Assembly: GCF_023078835.1 (NCBI RefSeq)
Contig: NZ_CP090898.1
Coordinates: 1,428,045 to 1,492,044 of the forward strand
Origin: Synechococcus sp. NB0720_010
Lineage (GTDB): Bacteria; Cyanobacteriota; Cyanobacteriia; PCC-6307; Cyanobiaceae
DNA length: 64,000 bases
Direction of reading: 5' to 3'
The position numbers were made by a program, and so were the translations under genes. The notes under the pieces were generated by a model, which saw only the letters and a program-made list of their open reading frames with translations, did no database searches and was not told the DNA's origin. Shown here piece by piece: positions 1-9,342 of the stretch; position 1 is the first letter of the stretch; each line of letters opens with the position of its first letter.

Positions 1-213
1 CTAGATGAAGCGACCAGCGCCTTAGATTCAAAGACTGAGACTGATGTAATGGCAAACATTAGCGCCCTGGGGAAGACGCATACGGTGATCATGATTGCCC
101 ATAGGCTCAGCACGTTGCGGCAATGCGACAAAGTTCTTCTGATCAAGAATGGTAGAATAGACTGCATATTCAACTCTGGGCTAGATCCAGGTATTGAACT
201 TGGGTTGCATTAG
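1..213 (+). CDS. ABC exporter ATP-binding domain, C-terminal end (partial)
   Basis: The reading frame is open from the first base to the TAG at 211-213, so this is the last 70 codons of a gene that begins outside the window. It starts inside the Walker B / D-loop segment (LDEATSALDS) and contains the switch histidine region (IAHRLSTLRQCD). These are hallmarks of the nucleotide-binding domain of type-I ABC exporters. The full protein is probably an MsbA-like half-transporter with membrane segments upstream. The exporter at 21625-23448 ends in a similar way. Being next to glycosyltransferases suggests export of a lipid-linked sugar or polysaccharide, but the substrate cannot be read here. The next gene begins 25 bases downstream, in the same direction. 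Confidence 0.85.
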   Translation, partial: LDEATSALDSKTETDVMANISALGKTHTVIMIAHRLSTLRQCDKVLLIKNGRIDCIFNSGLDPGIELGLH

Positions 214-238
214 ATGCGGTGAACTGGAGGAATAGATC

Positions 239-1216
239 ATGAATCGGCTGATGAGTTCGATTCTAATGCGAACGAGAGCCATACTCCAGAAGCGACTGAG
301 TCGAAAGGAACGCAGTTGCATCGGGCGGCAGTACTCATGCACCGGACAGTCAGCTAGCGATCTGATTTATCGATCTTTGCTTGAGCATCGCCCAGCATTA
401 ATCGCCCGTTTCGGAAGTGGAGAGTTACACGCTGTAGCGACCTATCTACGCAAAGAGGAACCAAGGCGATTCATAGGCCAGAAATCACTCAGCTACGTCT
501 TTGGGGAAATCGATACGTTTTGGTGGCATGATGGAATACGAATGAGCCTAAGCAATGGAGCGGGGATGTTTTCTAACGATGATGCTGGAATTGAATTATT
601 TAGCAGGATCGTACTAAAAGACTGCCATGAGATCGATATTTTAGGTTCTTGGCGGGATGAAGAGTGTTTGGTCAATCCATTCATGGGTGACTACAAGGCG
701 GTTCCGCTCCAAGATCTAGAGCCTTATTACAATGGACCTCCCTATTGGACCTCAGCACTAAGAGGAAAGAACGTTCTCGTTATACATCCATTTATTTCAT
801 CCATCAGAAAGCAATACGAGAAACGCAGCCTGCTTTTTGCCAGTCAAGATCTTTTGCCAGACTTCAATCTAATAGGATATAAGCCTGTCCAAACACTGGC
901 GGGGCTTAGAGACAGCCGGTTTACTGAATGGAGCGATGCTTTATCGTTCATGCAGTCTGAGATAAGCAATCTAGAATTCGATATCGCAATCATCGGAGCA
1001 GGCAGCTATGGACTGTCTCTCGGAGCATATATCCGGAGGTTAGGCAAGAAAGCTGTACATTTAGGTGGTGCGACCCAGATTTTATTTGGAGTACGTGGCA
1101 AACGATGGGACCAGTCTCCCTTCTTTCAGAACATTTTTAACGAAAACTGGGTCTATCCTGAAGAGTCAGAGAGGCCACCCAGAGCAGATTCTGTAGAGAG
1201 TGGGTGCTACTGGTGA
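239..1216 (+). CDS. GT-D-fold glycosyltransferase-like protein (DUF1792-type)
   Basis: A 325-residue soluble protein. Residues 57-62 (RFGSGE) match the R-F-G-x-G-E signature of the GT-D glycosyltransferase fold (DUF1792 family). The C-terminal part has IIGAGSYG near residue 252 and LGGATQILFG near 277, a pattern common in uncharacterised polysaccharide-locus proteins of this group. The family typically transfers a hexose onto a glycan acceptor; the sugar here is unknown. The start is supported by a strong GGAGG at 226-230, eight bases before the ATG. The gene overlaps the next one at a GTGA junction, implying translational coupling. Base composition is visibly more AT-rich than the region after about 5900. 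Confidence 0.7.
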   Translation: MNRLMSSILMRTRAILQKRLSRKERSCIGRQYSCTGQSASDLIYRSLLEHRPALIARFGSGELHAVATYLRKEEPRRFIGQKSLSYVFGEIDTFWWHDGIRMSLSNGAGMFSNDDAGIELFSRIVLKDCHEIDILGSWRDEECLVNPFMGDYKAVPLQDLEPYYNGPPYWTSALRGKNVLVIHPFISSIRKQYEKRSLLFASQDLLPDFNLIGYKPVQTLAGLRDSRFTEWSDALSFMQSEISNLEFDIAIIGAGSYGLSLGAYIRRLGKKAVHLGGATQILFGVRGKRWDQSPFFQNIFNENWVYPEESERPPRADSVESGCYW

Positions 1217-2115
1217 AAAGAGAGTCTTGCCTTGTATTCATACCTTGCCATAATCGTAAAGCTCAGACCTTGCACACGATAGGCAGCGTTCGCAGTCTCT
1301 CAGAGGACCTACCAGGGCTAAAGATTCATGTTCTAGATGATGGATCCTGCGATGGCACCTCTGAGGAGATTCAAGCCAGCTTTGACGATGTTGATATTCA
1401 TCGATTATCTGGCAAGCACTTCTGGGGCGGTGCTCTCAATTACATTCTTAATTTCTTAAGTGCACTAGGTTTTGATCACAATGAAGCCATTTATATTCTA
1501 ATCATGAATGATGACTTACTGCTTGATCAACCGTCGCAGTTGCTCAAGGGCCTTACAGCCCTAAAGAATGGCGTGGCCGATATCGTGGCTCCAGTCTTGA
1601 TTGATGTCGATCTTCAGCAAACAGATCCTCACTCAACAGAGCAAGTGCTGGAGGTGAACTATGGACTGATGTATGAGCCGAGCACAGGAGCCATGAGAGG
1701 TCTTGATCAACCTGGCTATAGCAATCTGTGCGTAACCGCAGCGACATGGTTTTCTTACACCACGCTGATCAAGGCCAGCAAAATCCCGAGGGGGATTCCT
1801 CACTATCTCTCGGATTGCTGGTTAACCCACAGTCTTTCCCGACTGGGCTATGAAATTATCACTCTTGATGCTTATCGGCTCAAACGGTGGGCAAAACACA
1901 CCACCCAGTCAACCAGCCCAAACAAGACACTGAGCTACTGGCAGTCCTGCTGTAACCCAAAATCACCGAACTATTTACCAGCGGGGTCACGCTTCACGAG
2001 GGCCTTCTCAAAGCAAAGGAGTCGTTTAATCCAGTCTCTATTCTTGGATCTCAAGTTTTATGTATACCGATTGTTAACGAGAGCCGAGCGCGGCATCGCC
2101 CTTCTCGAGCTATGA
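1213..2115 (+). CDS. Family 2 glycosyltransferase
   Basis: About 300 residues with a GT-A fold start: a beta-strand and nucleotide-binding segment (VFIPCHNRKAQT), then the conserved acidic motif DDGSCDGT near residue 40, and a DxD-like MNDDLLL near residue 100 that would hold the metal and nucleotide-sugar. GT2 enzymes of this kind invert the anomeric centre and act in the cytoplasm. I place the start at GTG 1213 because it forms a GTGA overlap with the upstream stop; GTG 1204 in the same frame is the alternative and adds three residues. Donor and acceptor cannot be inferred. AT-rich like its neighbours. Confidence 0.78.
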   Translation: MKRESCLVFIPCHNRKAQTLHTIGSVRSLSEDLPGLKIHVLDDGSCDGTSEEIQASFDDVDIHRLSGKHFWGGALNYILNFLSALGFDHNEAIYILIMNDDLLLDQPSQLLKGLTALKNGVADIVAPVLIDVDLQQTDPHSTEQVLEVNYGLMYEPSTGAMRGLDQPGYSNLCVTAATWFSYTTLIKASKIPRGIPHYLSDCWLTHSLSRLGYEIITLDAYRLKRWAKHTTQSTSPNKTLSYWQSCCNPKSPNYLPAGSRFTRAFSKQRSRLIQSLFLDLKFYVYRLLTRAERGIALLEL

Positions 2116-2135
2116 TCACTAAAATGAAATAATGA

Positions 2136-3074
2136 ATGACTAAAATCGCACTACAAGTCATTGCATTTAATGTATCGCCTTGGATCAATGCAATGTTGCA
2201 AAATGCTGCTCCCTATGTGGACAAGATTTATATCGCCTACCCCCCTAGGCCTTGGGCCTATTCAGAATATGCCCGTAATAATCTAAAGAATCCAACATCG
2301 CTTGATGAGATAAGCCTGGAAGAATTAGGTTGCGAGGCAGAAGTGGTTCATGGAGACTGGAAATACGATGAAGACACAAGAAACCACCTACTTTGCCTGG
2401 CCAGAAATGAAGGCTTTGAGTGGATGATCATTCAAGATGCGGACGAGTTTTATAGTCATGATTCATGGATTCGAGCAACAGATCTAATGCGTAGTGATCA
2501 GCTCCAAGATACGGAGCTTTTAATTACGCCATGGTTTAATTTCTGGAAGACACCAGAATATGTGATTGAGAATCACTGCGGGGGAATAAAGTCCTTAAAT
2601 GAGGGCTTCGCCATACGCTGCTCTAATCCACTGCTCCGATTTACATTTTCTAGAACAAGTAATGCCATTAAGCGACGCGTCATCGACGAACCTTGTTACC
2701 ACTATGGCTACGTGATGTCTGACGAGCAAATGAGCTTAAAGATACAGACTTGGGCCCATACAAAGGAGATCGCAAATATGAGGCAGTGGTATCGATTGAA
2801 GTGGCAGTACTGGAATGAATCGACGCGTTACCTGCATCCTGGCTCACCGATCCACTGGTCAAAAGCCATCCGTTTCCCCCATCCTCAGCCAGATTTCTAC
2901 TGGAAATTTATGCCGAACCATAAGCTAGAGGAGCAGGCCAAGGGTTATATGTTGGCTTCTCAGGAAACACTGTGGAACACACGTGCTTTGCTCAAATGGT
3001 CCATACGACGATTAAAAGCCTTAAGCCGCGCAAGCCTCTCTAACCTGGGCAGATCTGTGCGGAGGAAAGATTGA
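2136..3074 (+). CDS. GT2-like glycosyltransferase with DADEF motif
   Basis: A 312-residue protein beginning with a GT-A-like strand (ALQVIAFNVSPW). Near residues 97-104 it has IIQDADEFY, the metal-binding D-x-D-E pattern typical of the Glyco_tranf_2_4 type. Many aromatic residues follow (PWFNFWKTPEY). No membrane segment is obvious. It lies 20 bases after the preceding GT2 and probably shares its transcript. Its last 35 bases overlap the 3' end of the convergent GT11-like gene. Assignment to a glycosyltransferase is fairly sure; specificity is unknown. Confidence 0.68.
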   Translation: MTKIALQVIAFNVSPWINAMLQNAAPYVDKIYIAYPPRPWAYSEYARNNLKNPTSLDEISLEELGCEAEVVHGDWKYDEDTRNHLLCLARNEGFEWMIIQDADEFYSHDSWIRATDLMRSDQLQDTELLITPWFNFWKTPEYVIENHCGGIKSLNEGFAIRCSNPLLRFTFSRTSNAIKRRVIDEPCYHYGYVMSDEQMSLKIQTWAHTKEIANMRQWYRLKWQYWNESTRYLHPGSPIHWSKAIRFPHPQPDFYWKFMPNHKLEEQAKGYMLASQETLWNTRALLKWSIRRLKALSRASLSNLGRSVRRKD

Positions 3075-3825
3075 AGCTCTGGGTTGCATTTTCGATATGG
3101 ATATATGGAGTACTGCTGACGTAACTTGCCCAGAGAGAAAAGGTGCTAGGTGGGCCGACGATTAAGTCACAAGATTGCAAGAGAAGTTGATCAAAGACCC
3201 AACTACCTCCAGTGGAATAATCCTGCCCAAGATACGAACTTATTGTGTCATTAGTACAGACGGCAACGATACATTGCATTCCTTCTGCAGCAAAGCAATC
3301 ACGAATCTCCTGAATAATTCTCTGGTAAACTGCGTCATCATAAAAGTAACGCCCACCCATCCAATCTAGATAATCGCCACGCCGAACATGTATGCCAACA
3401 AGACGGGTGTGAACTGTTTGCAATGCGGCAAGTTCCGCCAAGCGGTGCTGTTCCGGAGTGGACAAGCTACCAATCGTCAACCGGTAACTTGCTGAGAGCT
3501 CTTGCCGATATTTTGCAGTGAGGTGATGGCAGCGGAAGTTCCATCCACCGACCATTTGGAGTATGACTGAAGGTCTAGGAGCATTAAGAATCGGTGAGAA
3601 GCCGAAAAACATCTCGAAACGAGAAAACAGATAGTTAATGCTTGTATTAATAAGATCACCCACCCACTCCAATGACAATGCTTGGCGGCGCAACATCCCA
3701 ATGAGTGTAGGATTCCAGAAGTAGATGCCATACTCAAGGCAGTATGCATGATAATGAAGGGACTGAAATAGTCGATTACAATGATCACCACTCCTGCGAG
3801 CCAAGATGATCGCTTGAGTCCTCAT
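3040..3825 (-). CDS. Alpha-1,2-fucosyltransferase-like protein (GT11)
   Basis: A 261-residue protein with the motif HVRRGDY near residue 147, the GDP-fucose-binding H-x-R-R-G-D-Y signature of alpha-1,2-fucosyltransferases. The region around GPPSTFSLWAS fits the last conserved motif of the family. The N-terminus (RRSGDHCNRLFQ) corresponds to the usual GG-N-xx-Q motif in a modified form. It would transfer fucose or a similar deoxy-sugar to a galactose-type acceptor in a surface glycan. It is the only leftward gene among the first AT-rich genes, converging on the GT2-like gene with a 35-base overlap. Family membership is likely; the exact sugar is not known. Confidence 0.72.
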   Translation of the reverse strand: MRTQAIILARRSGDHCNRLFQSLHYHAYCLEYGIYFWNPTLIGMLRRQALSLEWVGDLINTSINYLFSRFEMFFGFSPILNAPRPSVILQMVGGWNFRCHHLTAKYRQELSASYRLTIGSLSTPEQHRLAELAALQTVHTRLVGIHVRRGDYLDWMGGRYFYDDAVYQRIIQEIRDCFAAEGMQCIVAVCTNDTISSYLGQDYSTGGSWVFDQLLLQSCDLIVGPPSTFSLWASYVSSTPYIHIENATQSFNLSSAQICPG

Positions 3826-3858
3826 CCCTTACAACCTCTTCGATTAGCCCAGCTTAGC

Positions 3859-3873
3859 TTGGTGCTAGACCAA
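3859..3873. promoter_or_regulatory. Short inverted repeat in divergent intergenic gap
   Basis: TTGGT-GCTAG-ACCAA is a perfect 5-bp inverted repeat in the 53-bp gap between two divergent genes, ending 5 bases before the ATG at 3879. It could be an operator or a small 5' hairpin that covers the start of the GT4 gene. A repeat this short may be chance. Confidence 0.25.
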
Positions 3874-3878
3874 CACAA

Positions 3879-5069
3879 ATGAGAGTTGTTCACGCGATCC
3901 CTGTCTATGCACCTGCATGGCAGTTCGGAGGTCCGATCCTAAGTGTGAGTCGCCTCTGTGAGGGCCTCGTGCAACAAGGAGTAGAAGTTGATGTTATAAC
4001 CACAAACTTTGGTATTAAACCAGCCGATCAACCAACAGCTCTCAACCAGGCGAGCCTGCGCAATGGAGTCAGAGTGTGGTATTTCCAGCATGATCGCGAT
4101 TCAAAGCGCGCCTACTCGCGTGAGCTATTAAAGCAACTTCCACAAGTGATTTGTGGCGCAGATTTACTACATCTTAGCGCCATATGGCAACCTCTAGGGC
4201 CACGAATTCAAAAGATTGCAGCACAGCAGAATATTAAAGTTTTTCATAGCATTAGGGGAGCACTTAGCCCTTTCTCATTTCAACAGAGACCCTGGCTAAA
4301 ATGGCCGTACTATTGGGGGGTCGAACGTTACTGGCTCAACCATTGTGCCGCCCTACATGTGACAGGCATCCAAGAAAAGAATGAAATCGAAAGACTACAT
4401 CTCACCTCTCCCAGCCATCTGCTTCCTAATCCAATCAATCTCACTGATTCCTATTGCAATCTGGAAGCACGCCGTCTGACAAGGCGAGGGCTTGAGGTTG
4501 ATGAGAAGACACCCTTGCTACTGATCTGCGGCAGGCAGCATTACAAAAAGGGACTCGACCGCCTTCCGCGTCTACTTCAGACGATGAAGGATATGCGCTG
4601 GAAGCTATTACTCATCGGAACAGATGAAGATGGATCCGGGGCAGCCCTGAAGGCCAAGCTGCATGAGGTCAATCTTAGCCATCGAATCATCGACAAACCA
4701 ACGATCGCCGCCAAAGACTTAAGCAGCTTTTATAACGCCTCGGATTTACTTCTTTTGCCCAGCCGCCATGAAAACTTCGGCAATGTGGTCATTGAGGCAC
4801 TGGCCTGCGGCTGCCAAGTTTTGATCAGCCCGCAAACAGGCGTATCAGAAGATCTTCAGATGCATGCGCCTCGTAGCTACGGCGCAACGCTGCCTTTAGA
4901 CTCCGACCATTGGGTGATGTGGATGAGACAGTGGATGCAACGCTGGCTCAGTGACAATCCCTGGTCCAGTCGAGAAACGCTGGCTCGCTGGACTGGAGAG
5001 AATTACAGCCAAGAAGCAGTCGCACAGCGTGCAATTCAGCTCTACCACACCATACTCGAACAGAAGTAG
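3879..5069 (+). CDS. GT4-family glycosyltransferase
   Basis: A 396-residue GT-B enzyme. The N-terminal Rossmann domain carries the glycine-rich acceptor loop (PAWQFGGPILSVSRL, residues 12-26). The C-terminal domain has the nucleotide-sugar site, with LLLPSRHENFGNVVIEALACG around residues 288-308, where the E-x7-E pattern marks retaining GT4 enzymes. It likely adds a hexose to a growing surface polysaccharide. It is divergent from the GT11-like gene. The next GT2 gene starts 25 bases after its stop. Composition is intermediate between the AT-rich left part and the GC-rich cluster to the right. Confidence 0.85.
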   Translation: MRVVHAIPVYAPAWQFGGPILSVSRLCEGLVQQGVEVDVITTNFGIKPADQPTALNQASLRNGVRVWYFQHDRDSKRAYSRELLKQLPQVICGADLLHLSAIWQPLGPRIQKIAAQQNIKVFHSIRGALSPFSFQQRPWLKWPYYWGVERYWLNHCAALHVTGIQEKNEIERLHLTSPSHLLPNPINLTDSYCNLEARRLTRRGLEVDEKTPLLLICGRQHYKKGLDRLPRLLQTMKDMRWKLLLIGTDEDGSGAALKAKLHEVNLSHRIIDKPTIAAKDLSSFYNASDLLLLPSRHENFGNVVIEALACGCQVLISPQTGVSEDLQMHAPRSYGATLPLDSDHWVMWMRQWMQRWLSDNPWSSRETLARWTGENYSQEAVAQRAIQLYHTILEQK

Positions 5070-5094
5070 TCATTTGCGGCTCCCTGCGCAACAT

Positions 5095-5931
5095 ATGAGC
5101 CAACCAGCGACCATCAGTGCAGTTGTTCTCTGCCTCAATGAGGCGGAGAATCTTGGGCGCTGTCTGAACTCACTGAAATGGTGCAGCGATGTGCTGGTGG
5201 TCGACTCCGGCAGCAACGATGGGAGCCAAGACCTGGCCTGCAGCCTGGGTGCACGTGTCATCGAACACCGTCAACAAGGTCGGTTCTTAATTACAGAGCA
5301 ACGAAACTGGGCTCTCGAATACGGATGCTTGGAAAGCGAATGGGTGTTGTTTCTTGATGCTGATGAAGCAATCGGTAATCAACTCCAAGCAACCATTCGA
5401 GCCGCCGTTGCATCAGCAGAGCACGTGGATGGCTTTGAACTCACCCCCCGCTACTGGTTTCTAGGTCGCTGGCTGAAACGCACCCAGGGCTACCCCAACT
5501 GGCATCCTCGGCTGCTGCGGCGAAACAAACTGCGCTTCGAGGGGGGGGTCTGGGAAAGCTTCCCTGAGGGCTCTGTGATTGGACGCATTGCAGAACCCTA
5601 TGAGCATTACGCCTTCAGCAAAGGCATCGATGACTGGCTGGAGCGGCATCGCCGCTATGCCGACTGGGAAGCGGAACGAATCACCGCCTATCTCTCCGGG
5701 GGTGGAACGGAAGCCCTCGGCACTCGACGCTGGATCAGGCTTCGCAGACTCAGCGCACAGCTCTGGCCCCTTCGCCCTGTGCTGAGATTCACGCAGAAAT
5801 ACATGCTGCAGGGAGGCTTCCTCGAGGGGTGGCAGGGTCTGGTGTTTGCACTCCTGATGGCCGGCTATGACCTGATCACAGTGATCAAGGTGATTGAGCG
5901 CCGTCGTCAACGGGAGGGCTTGCCGCTATGA
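5095..5931 (+). CDS. Family 2 glycosyltransferase, WaaE/KdtX-like
   Basis: A 278-residue protein. The N-terminus has CLNEAENLGRCL and DSGSNDGS (GT2 nucleotide-binding), then FLDADEA (DxD) near residue 87. The C-terminal RFTQKYMLQGGFLEGWQG stretch is typical of lipopolysaccharide-core beta-glucosyltransferases of the WaaE type. I use ATG 5095; a longer frame upstream would run into the previous gene. The final ATGA (5928-5931) overlaps the next start. It probably adds a glucose-like sugar to a lipid-linked or core glycan. Confidence 0.82.
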   Translation: MSQPATISAVVLCLNEAENLGRCLNSLKWCSDVLVVDSGSNDGSQDLACSLGARVIEHRQQGRFLITEQRNWALEYGCLESEWVLFLDADEAIGNQLQATIRAAVASAEHVDGFELTPRYWFLGRWLKRTQGYPNWHPRLLRRNKLRFEGGVWESFPEGSVIGRIAEPYEHYAFSKGIDDWLERHRRYADWEAERITAYLSGGGTEALGTRRWIRLRRLSAQLWPLRPVLRFTQKYMLQGGFLEGWQGLVFALLMAGYDLITVIKVIERRRQREGLPL

Positions 5932-7100
5932 GGCGCCTTCTCCTGATCAGCGAGCACTTCGAGCCAAGCACTGGGGCCACGGCACAGCTGATGACCGATC
6001 TAGCCCGGGGCCTCCACCGCCGAGGCTGGGACCTCACTGTGCTCACGGCCACAGCCGGGGATGCGCTCGACTTTCCGATTCAACGTCTGAACGGCACTGA
6101 AGAACTTGCCGTTGGTGTCGCGGCCAAAGCCCTGCGTGGAGTGCGGTTCTTCCTGGGGTCACTGCTCTGGTGCCTCGGCCACGGACGCCAGGGCGATGTG
6201 GTGCTGATCGTTTCGAACCCACCATTCATCGGCCTACTCGGACCGTTGCTGCAGCTGAGCCGGCAGCTGCCCTACGTGTTTGTCTTTCAAGATCTCTTCC
6301 CCCGCTCCGCCGTGCTCAGCGGTGTACTCCCGGCCGCCGGACCTCTGGCACTGCTCTGGCGCAGCCTGATGCAACGGGTCTGTCAACGCTCAGCCTTCAC
6401 TGTGGTGCTGAGTCAGGCCATGGAACATCGGCTCCGGCGCGACCTCGGCCGCAACCTGCCCCTCCAGGTGATTCACAATTGGGCCGTGGAGCAGGGGCAA
6501 CCTCTGGCTCGCTCGGACAACCGCTTTGCCGCGGAGCACGGCTATAGCGATCGTTTCACGGTGCAGTATTCCGGCAACTTCGGCCGTCTGCATGACCTGC
6601 TCACGCTGCTGGAAGCGGCTCGGCTCCTGCAGGGCAGCCCCGTGCAGTTTGTGTTCATTGGTGGCGGTGCCAAACAGGCTCAAATCGAGGCCTACCAGCA
6701 GGGCTTTGGCCTTGAGAACGTGTTGCGACTGCCCTACCAGCCCAGGGAACGCCTGCCCGAGAGTCTGGCGGCCTGCGATCTCTCGGCCATTGGCCTGATT
6801 CCCGGGGCGGAAGATACCGTGGCGCCCTGCAAGTTTTATGGAATCCTGGCCAGCGGCCGAGCCGTAGTGCTGATCGCGCGCCGAAGCTGTGACTTGGCGC
6901 AACTGGTGTTAGGAGAAGGCTGCGGGATTGTGGTGGAACCTGGAGAAGCGGCAGAGCTGGCCCAACAACTCCAAACCCTCAGCCAGCAGCCCGAGCAGGT
7001 CGCCGCCATGGGGCAACGCAGCCTGGAGCTCTACGAACAGCGCTTCGGCATGGAGCGCTCCATTGATCGCTACACCGCGCTGCTGGAGCAGCTGACGTGA
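5928..7100 (+). CDS. GT4-family glycosyltransferase, WcaI-like
   Basis: A 390-residue GT-B protein. The start LLLISEHFEPSTGATAQL resembles WcaI-type colanic-acid glycosyltransferases. A hydrophobic stretch around residues 70-110 (GDVVLIVSNPPFIGLLGPLL) may let it sit on the membrane. The donor-binding end holds the PCKFYGILASGRAV motif typical of this subgroup. It overlaps both neighbours by four bases (ATGA before, GTGA after), so three glycosyltransferases are probably made from one message. The specific sugar is unknown. Confidence 0.82.
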   Translation: MRRLLLISEHFEPSTGATAQLMTDLARGLHRRGWDLTVLTATAGDALDFPIQRLNGTEELAVGVAAKALRGVRFFLGSLLWCLGHGRQGDVVLIVSNPPFIGLLGPLLQLSRQLPYVFVFQDLFPRSAVLSGVLPAAGPLALLWRSLMQRVCQRSAFTVVLSQAMEHRLRRDLGRNLPLQVIHNWAVEQGQPLARSDNRFAAEHGYSDRFTVQYSGNFGRLHDLLTLLEAARLLQGSPVQFVFIGGGAKQAQIEAYQQGFGLENVLRLPYQPRERLPESLAACDLSAIGLIPGAEDTVAPCKFYGILASGRAVVLIARRSCDLAQLVLGEGCGIVVEPGEAAELAQQLQTLSQQPEQVAAMGQRSLELYEQRFGMERSIDRYTALLEQLT

Positions 7101-8173
7101 TCCTGCTCCTGAGCTTCGATGTGCGGCGTCAAGGAGGCATCGAGCGCCTCACTTGCCAGGTGCTCTCCAGCCTGAAGAGCCAAGGCCAACAGGTTCGCTT
7201 GCTCACTCCCCGCCGTCTCGGCCCCGGCGCCGTCAGCCGCCTGCTCGGTCGCGCACACTTTCTGCTCGAACTGGCCTGGTTCCTGCCTCAAACCAGCAGC
7301 ATCCTGAGCATGCATGTGCTGCTGCTGCGGCCTCTGGCCTGGTTGCAGCCACTGCGACCCAAAACACAACCACTGCGCTGCTGGATCCATGGCATTGAAG
7401 TCTGGGGGGAGGCCGGCGAACGCTGGGGGCCCCTTCTCCGGCACTGTGACCAGCTGATCGCCAGCAGCCACTTCACCCGTGCGCGCCTACTAGAGGGCGC
7501 CGGCCCCTGGCCAGCGATCAGCGTGGTCAACCCCATGGCAGACCTGATTGATCCCAACAAGCCCAATCAGCCAATGCCGCCGGCGCTGCGACTGCTGACC
7601 GTGGCGCGGATGAACTGCAGCGAGCAATACAAAGGGCACGAACTGATCCTGCAGGCTCTGCGCCTCCTGCTGCAGAACGGCCAATTGCCGGCTCAGCTGC
7701 GCTGGCACGTGGTGGGCAGCGGCGATGACCGCGCGCGGCTCGAATCCCTCAGCCAGGAGTGGGGCCTGCAGCACTGGGTGTGCTTCCTGGGCAGCCTGTC
7801 TGATGCCGATTTGGAAGGGGAGCTGCGCCACTGCAGCGTGATGGTGATGCCCAGCGCGTACGGCGTCCAGAGCGATGGGCGCGCCTGCGGTGAGGGCTTC
7901 GGCATCGTCTATCTGGAGGCAGCTCATGCCTGGCGCGCTTCAATCGCCTGCCGGCAAGGGGGGCAAAGCGATTTGATCGTGGACGGTGAAAACGGCTGGT
8001 TGATCGATCCCGACCCCGCCGATCTGGCTGAGCTCCTGCTGCGATTAGCCAACCAACCCGAGCAATTAGCCGAGGCCGGCCGCCGCGCCCACCGACGGGC
8101 GCTCGATGCGTTCAGCCGCAGCAGCTTCGATCAGGCTCTCACCAGAGCCTGCAGTACGCCACTCACCGCCTGA
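7097..8173 (+). CDS. GT4-family glycosyltransferase
   Basis: A 358-residue GT-B enzyme starting at GTG 7097 inside a GTGA overlap. The N-terminus has the acceptor glycine loop (RRQGGIERLTCQ). The C-terminal domain has VMPSAYGVQSDGRACGEGFG, followed by the conserved Glu of YLEAAHA near residue 275. It looks like a mannosyl- or glucosyltransferase of the phosphatidyl-inositol mannosyltransferase type. It is the last gene of a rightward set and its final 43 bases overlap the convergent gene at 8131-9342. Confidence 0.82.
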   Translation: MILLLSFDVRRQGGIERLTCQVLSSLKSQGQQVRLLTPRRLGPGAVSRLLGRAHFLLELAWFLPQTSSILSMHVLLLRPLAWLQPLRPKTQPLRCWIHGIEVWGEAGERWGPLLRHCDQLIASSHFTRARLLEGAGPWPAISVVNPMADLIDPNKPNQPMPPALRLLTVARMNCSEQYKGHELILQALRLLLQNGQLPAQLRWHVVGSGDDRARLESLSQEWGLQHWVCFLGSLSDADLEGELRHCSVMVMPSAYGVQSDGRACGEGFGIVYLEAAHAWRASIACRQGGQSDLIVDGENGWLIDPDPADLAELLLRLANQPEQLAEAGRRAHRRALDAFSRSSFDQALTRACSTPLTA

Positions 8174-9342
8174 GCCAGATCGCGGGGATGGGGAAGATCT
8201 TCTACGGGAGCCGGCGTAAAACCTGCGGGATGCAGCCCAGCAAAGCGAGCGAGCGCCTGAGCGAAGGCCACCGCATCGTTGGAGGGGAACACCGCAGAAC
8301 CCCTGGGCGTGGCCGCAGGGGGAGCAACCAAATCGCAGACACTGCCGGGATGGTCGCTGGCGATCACCGCACAGCCAAATTGCAAGGCTTCATTCACCAC
8401 CAAGCCCCAGGTTTCACCCTGGCGGGAGGGGAACACCAAAGCATCCGCCATCGCGTAGTAGGCGCCCAATTCGCCTTGGTTGCGAAACCCCACAAAGCGG
8501 CAGCGACCCGGCAGCAGTTGCTGCGCACCGCTCTCAAAAGCGCTCCGCAACGGGCCATCCCCCACCACCAGCAAAAACAAGCGGGAGCGAAGCGGTAACG
8601 GCAGCTGATCGAGAGCCTCCAGCAGCAAGGTGGGATGCTTCACGGCCGTGATCTTGGCGCTCCAGAGCAACACCAGGGCCCGCTCAGGAATGCCCTGCTC
8701 CCGCCGCAACTGGTCCCGTTGCGGACACCAAGAACGCACCTGCTCAGCAAAAAAATCCACATCCACCGCGTAGCGGACAGGGGTGCGGGCGTTGTGCGGC
8801 ACACCTAAACGACGGAAATGGGCATTGGAGTCACTGCCGATGGGAAAGACATGGGCGAACTGGCGATACCAAAGGCGCAACATCCCATCCTTCAGAAGCC
8901 GCTTGAAGCGGCCGCCAGGGAAGGCACGATCGCTGCCATCCGCCCGCAGCAAGAGCGTTTGACCACTGGAGCTGAGCATCAGGGTGGTCAGCGTGATCCA
9001 AGCCGGGGTGTAGGCAAACACCAGCACCGCATCCGGGCGAAAGGCACGAAGGCGGCGCCAAGCAGCCCAGGCCAAGGGCAACGCCACGGGCCAGCGGCTG
9101 AGATCGCTCAGGGGCCGTTGACTGACAAAGACGTGCTCAAAGCCCTCGGTGGGAGCGCAATCCCAGGCAAACGCCACGCCGAAATCGGGATCCACCCGCG
9201 CGCGCAGACCGTGGTCACAACCAAACACCACCAGCAAATCCAGACTGGGATCAGCAGCCAGCTCCGCAAACACCGGGCGGAAATACTGGATGGGGTGCGT
9301 GATCAGCACCGCCAAGCGACGGCGCGGCCTGGAGTCGCTCAC
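8131..9342 (-). CDS. GT4-family glycosyltransferase
   Basis: A 403-residue GT-B protein beginning shortly before LAVLITHPIQYFRPVF, a start found in a subgroup of surface-glycan glycosyltransferases. It has VVGDGPLRSAFE in the middle (donor phosphate loop), and FPSRQGETWGLVVNEAL with its conserved Glu near residue 320. I choose GTG 9342 because it forms a GTGA overlap with the stop of the upstream SGNH gene; a TTG at 9357 would add five residues. Both genes plus 10439-11674 form one leftward transcription unit. Confidence 0.8.
   Translation of the reverse strand: MSDSRPRRRLAVLITHPIQYFRPVFAELAADPSLDLLVVFGCDHGLRARVDPDFGVAFAWDCAPTEGFEHVFVSQRPLSDLSRWPVALPLAWAAWRRLRAFRPDAVLVFAYTPAWITLTTLMLSSSGQTLLLRADGSDRAFPGGRFKRLLKDGMLRLWYRQFAHVFPIGSDSNAHFRRLGVPHNARTPVRYAVDVDFFAEQVRSWCPQRDQLRREQGIPERALVLLWSAKITAVKHPTLLLEALDQLPLPLRSRLFLLVVGDGPLRSAFESGAQQLLPGRCRFVGFRNQGELGAYYAMADALVFPSRQGETWGLVVNEALQFGCAVIASDHPGSVCDLVAPPAATPRGSAVFPSNDAVAFAQALARFAGLHPAGFTPAPVEDLPHPRDLAQAVSGVLQALVRA

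Noticed and set aside
3175-3369. A 64-codon + strand frame inside the GT11-like gene
   Set aside because: It is antisense to a gene with a clear HVRRGDY motif and has no protein-like features.
4951-5094. Longer N-terminus for the WaaE-like gene
   Set aside because: It lies inside the upstream GT4 gene and precedes the conserved GT2 start; ATG 5095 is better.
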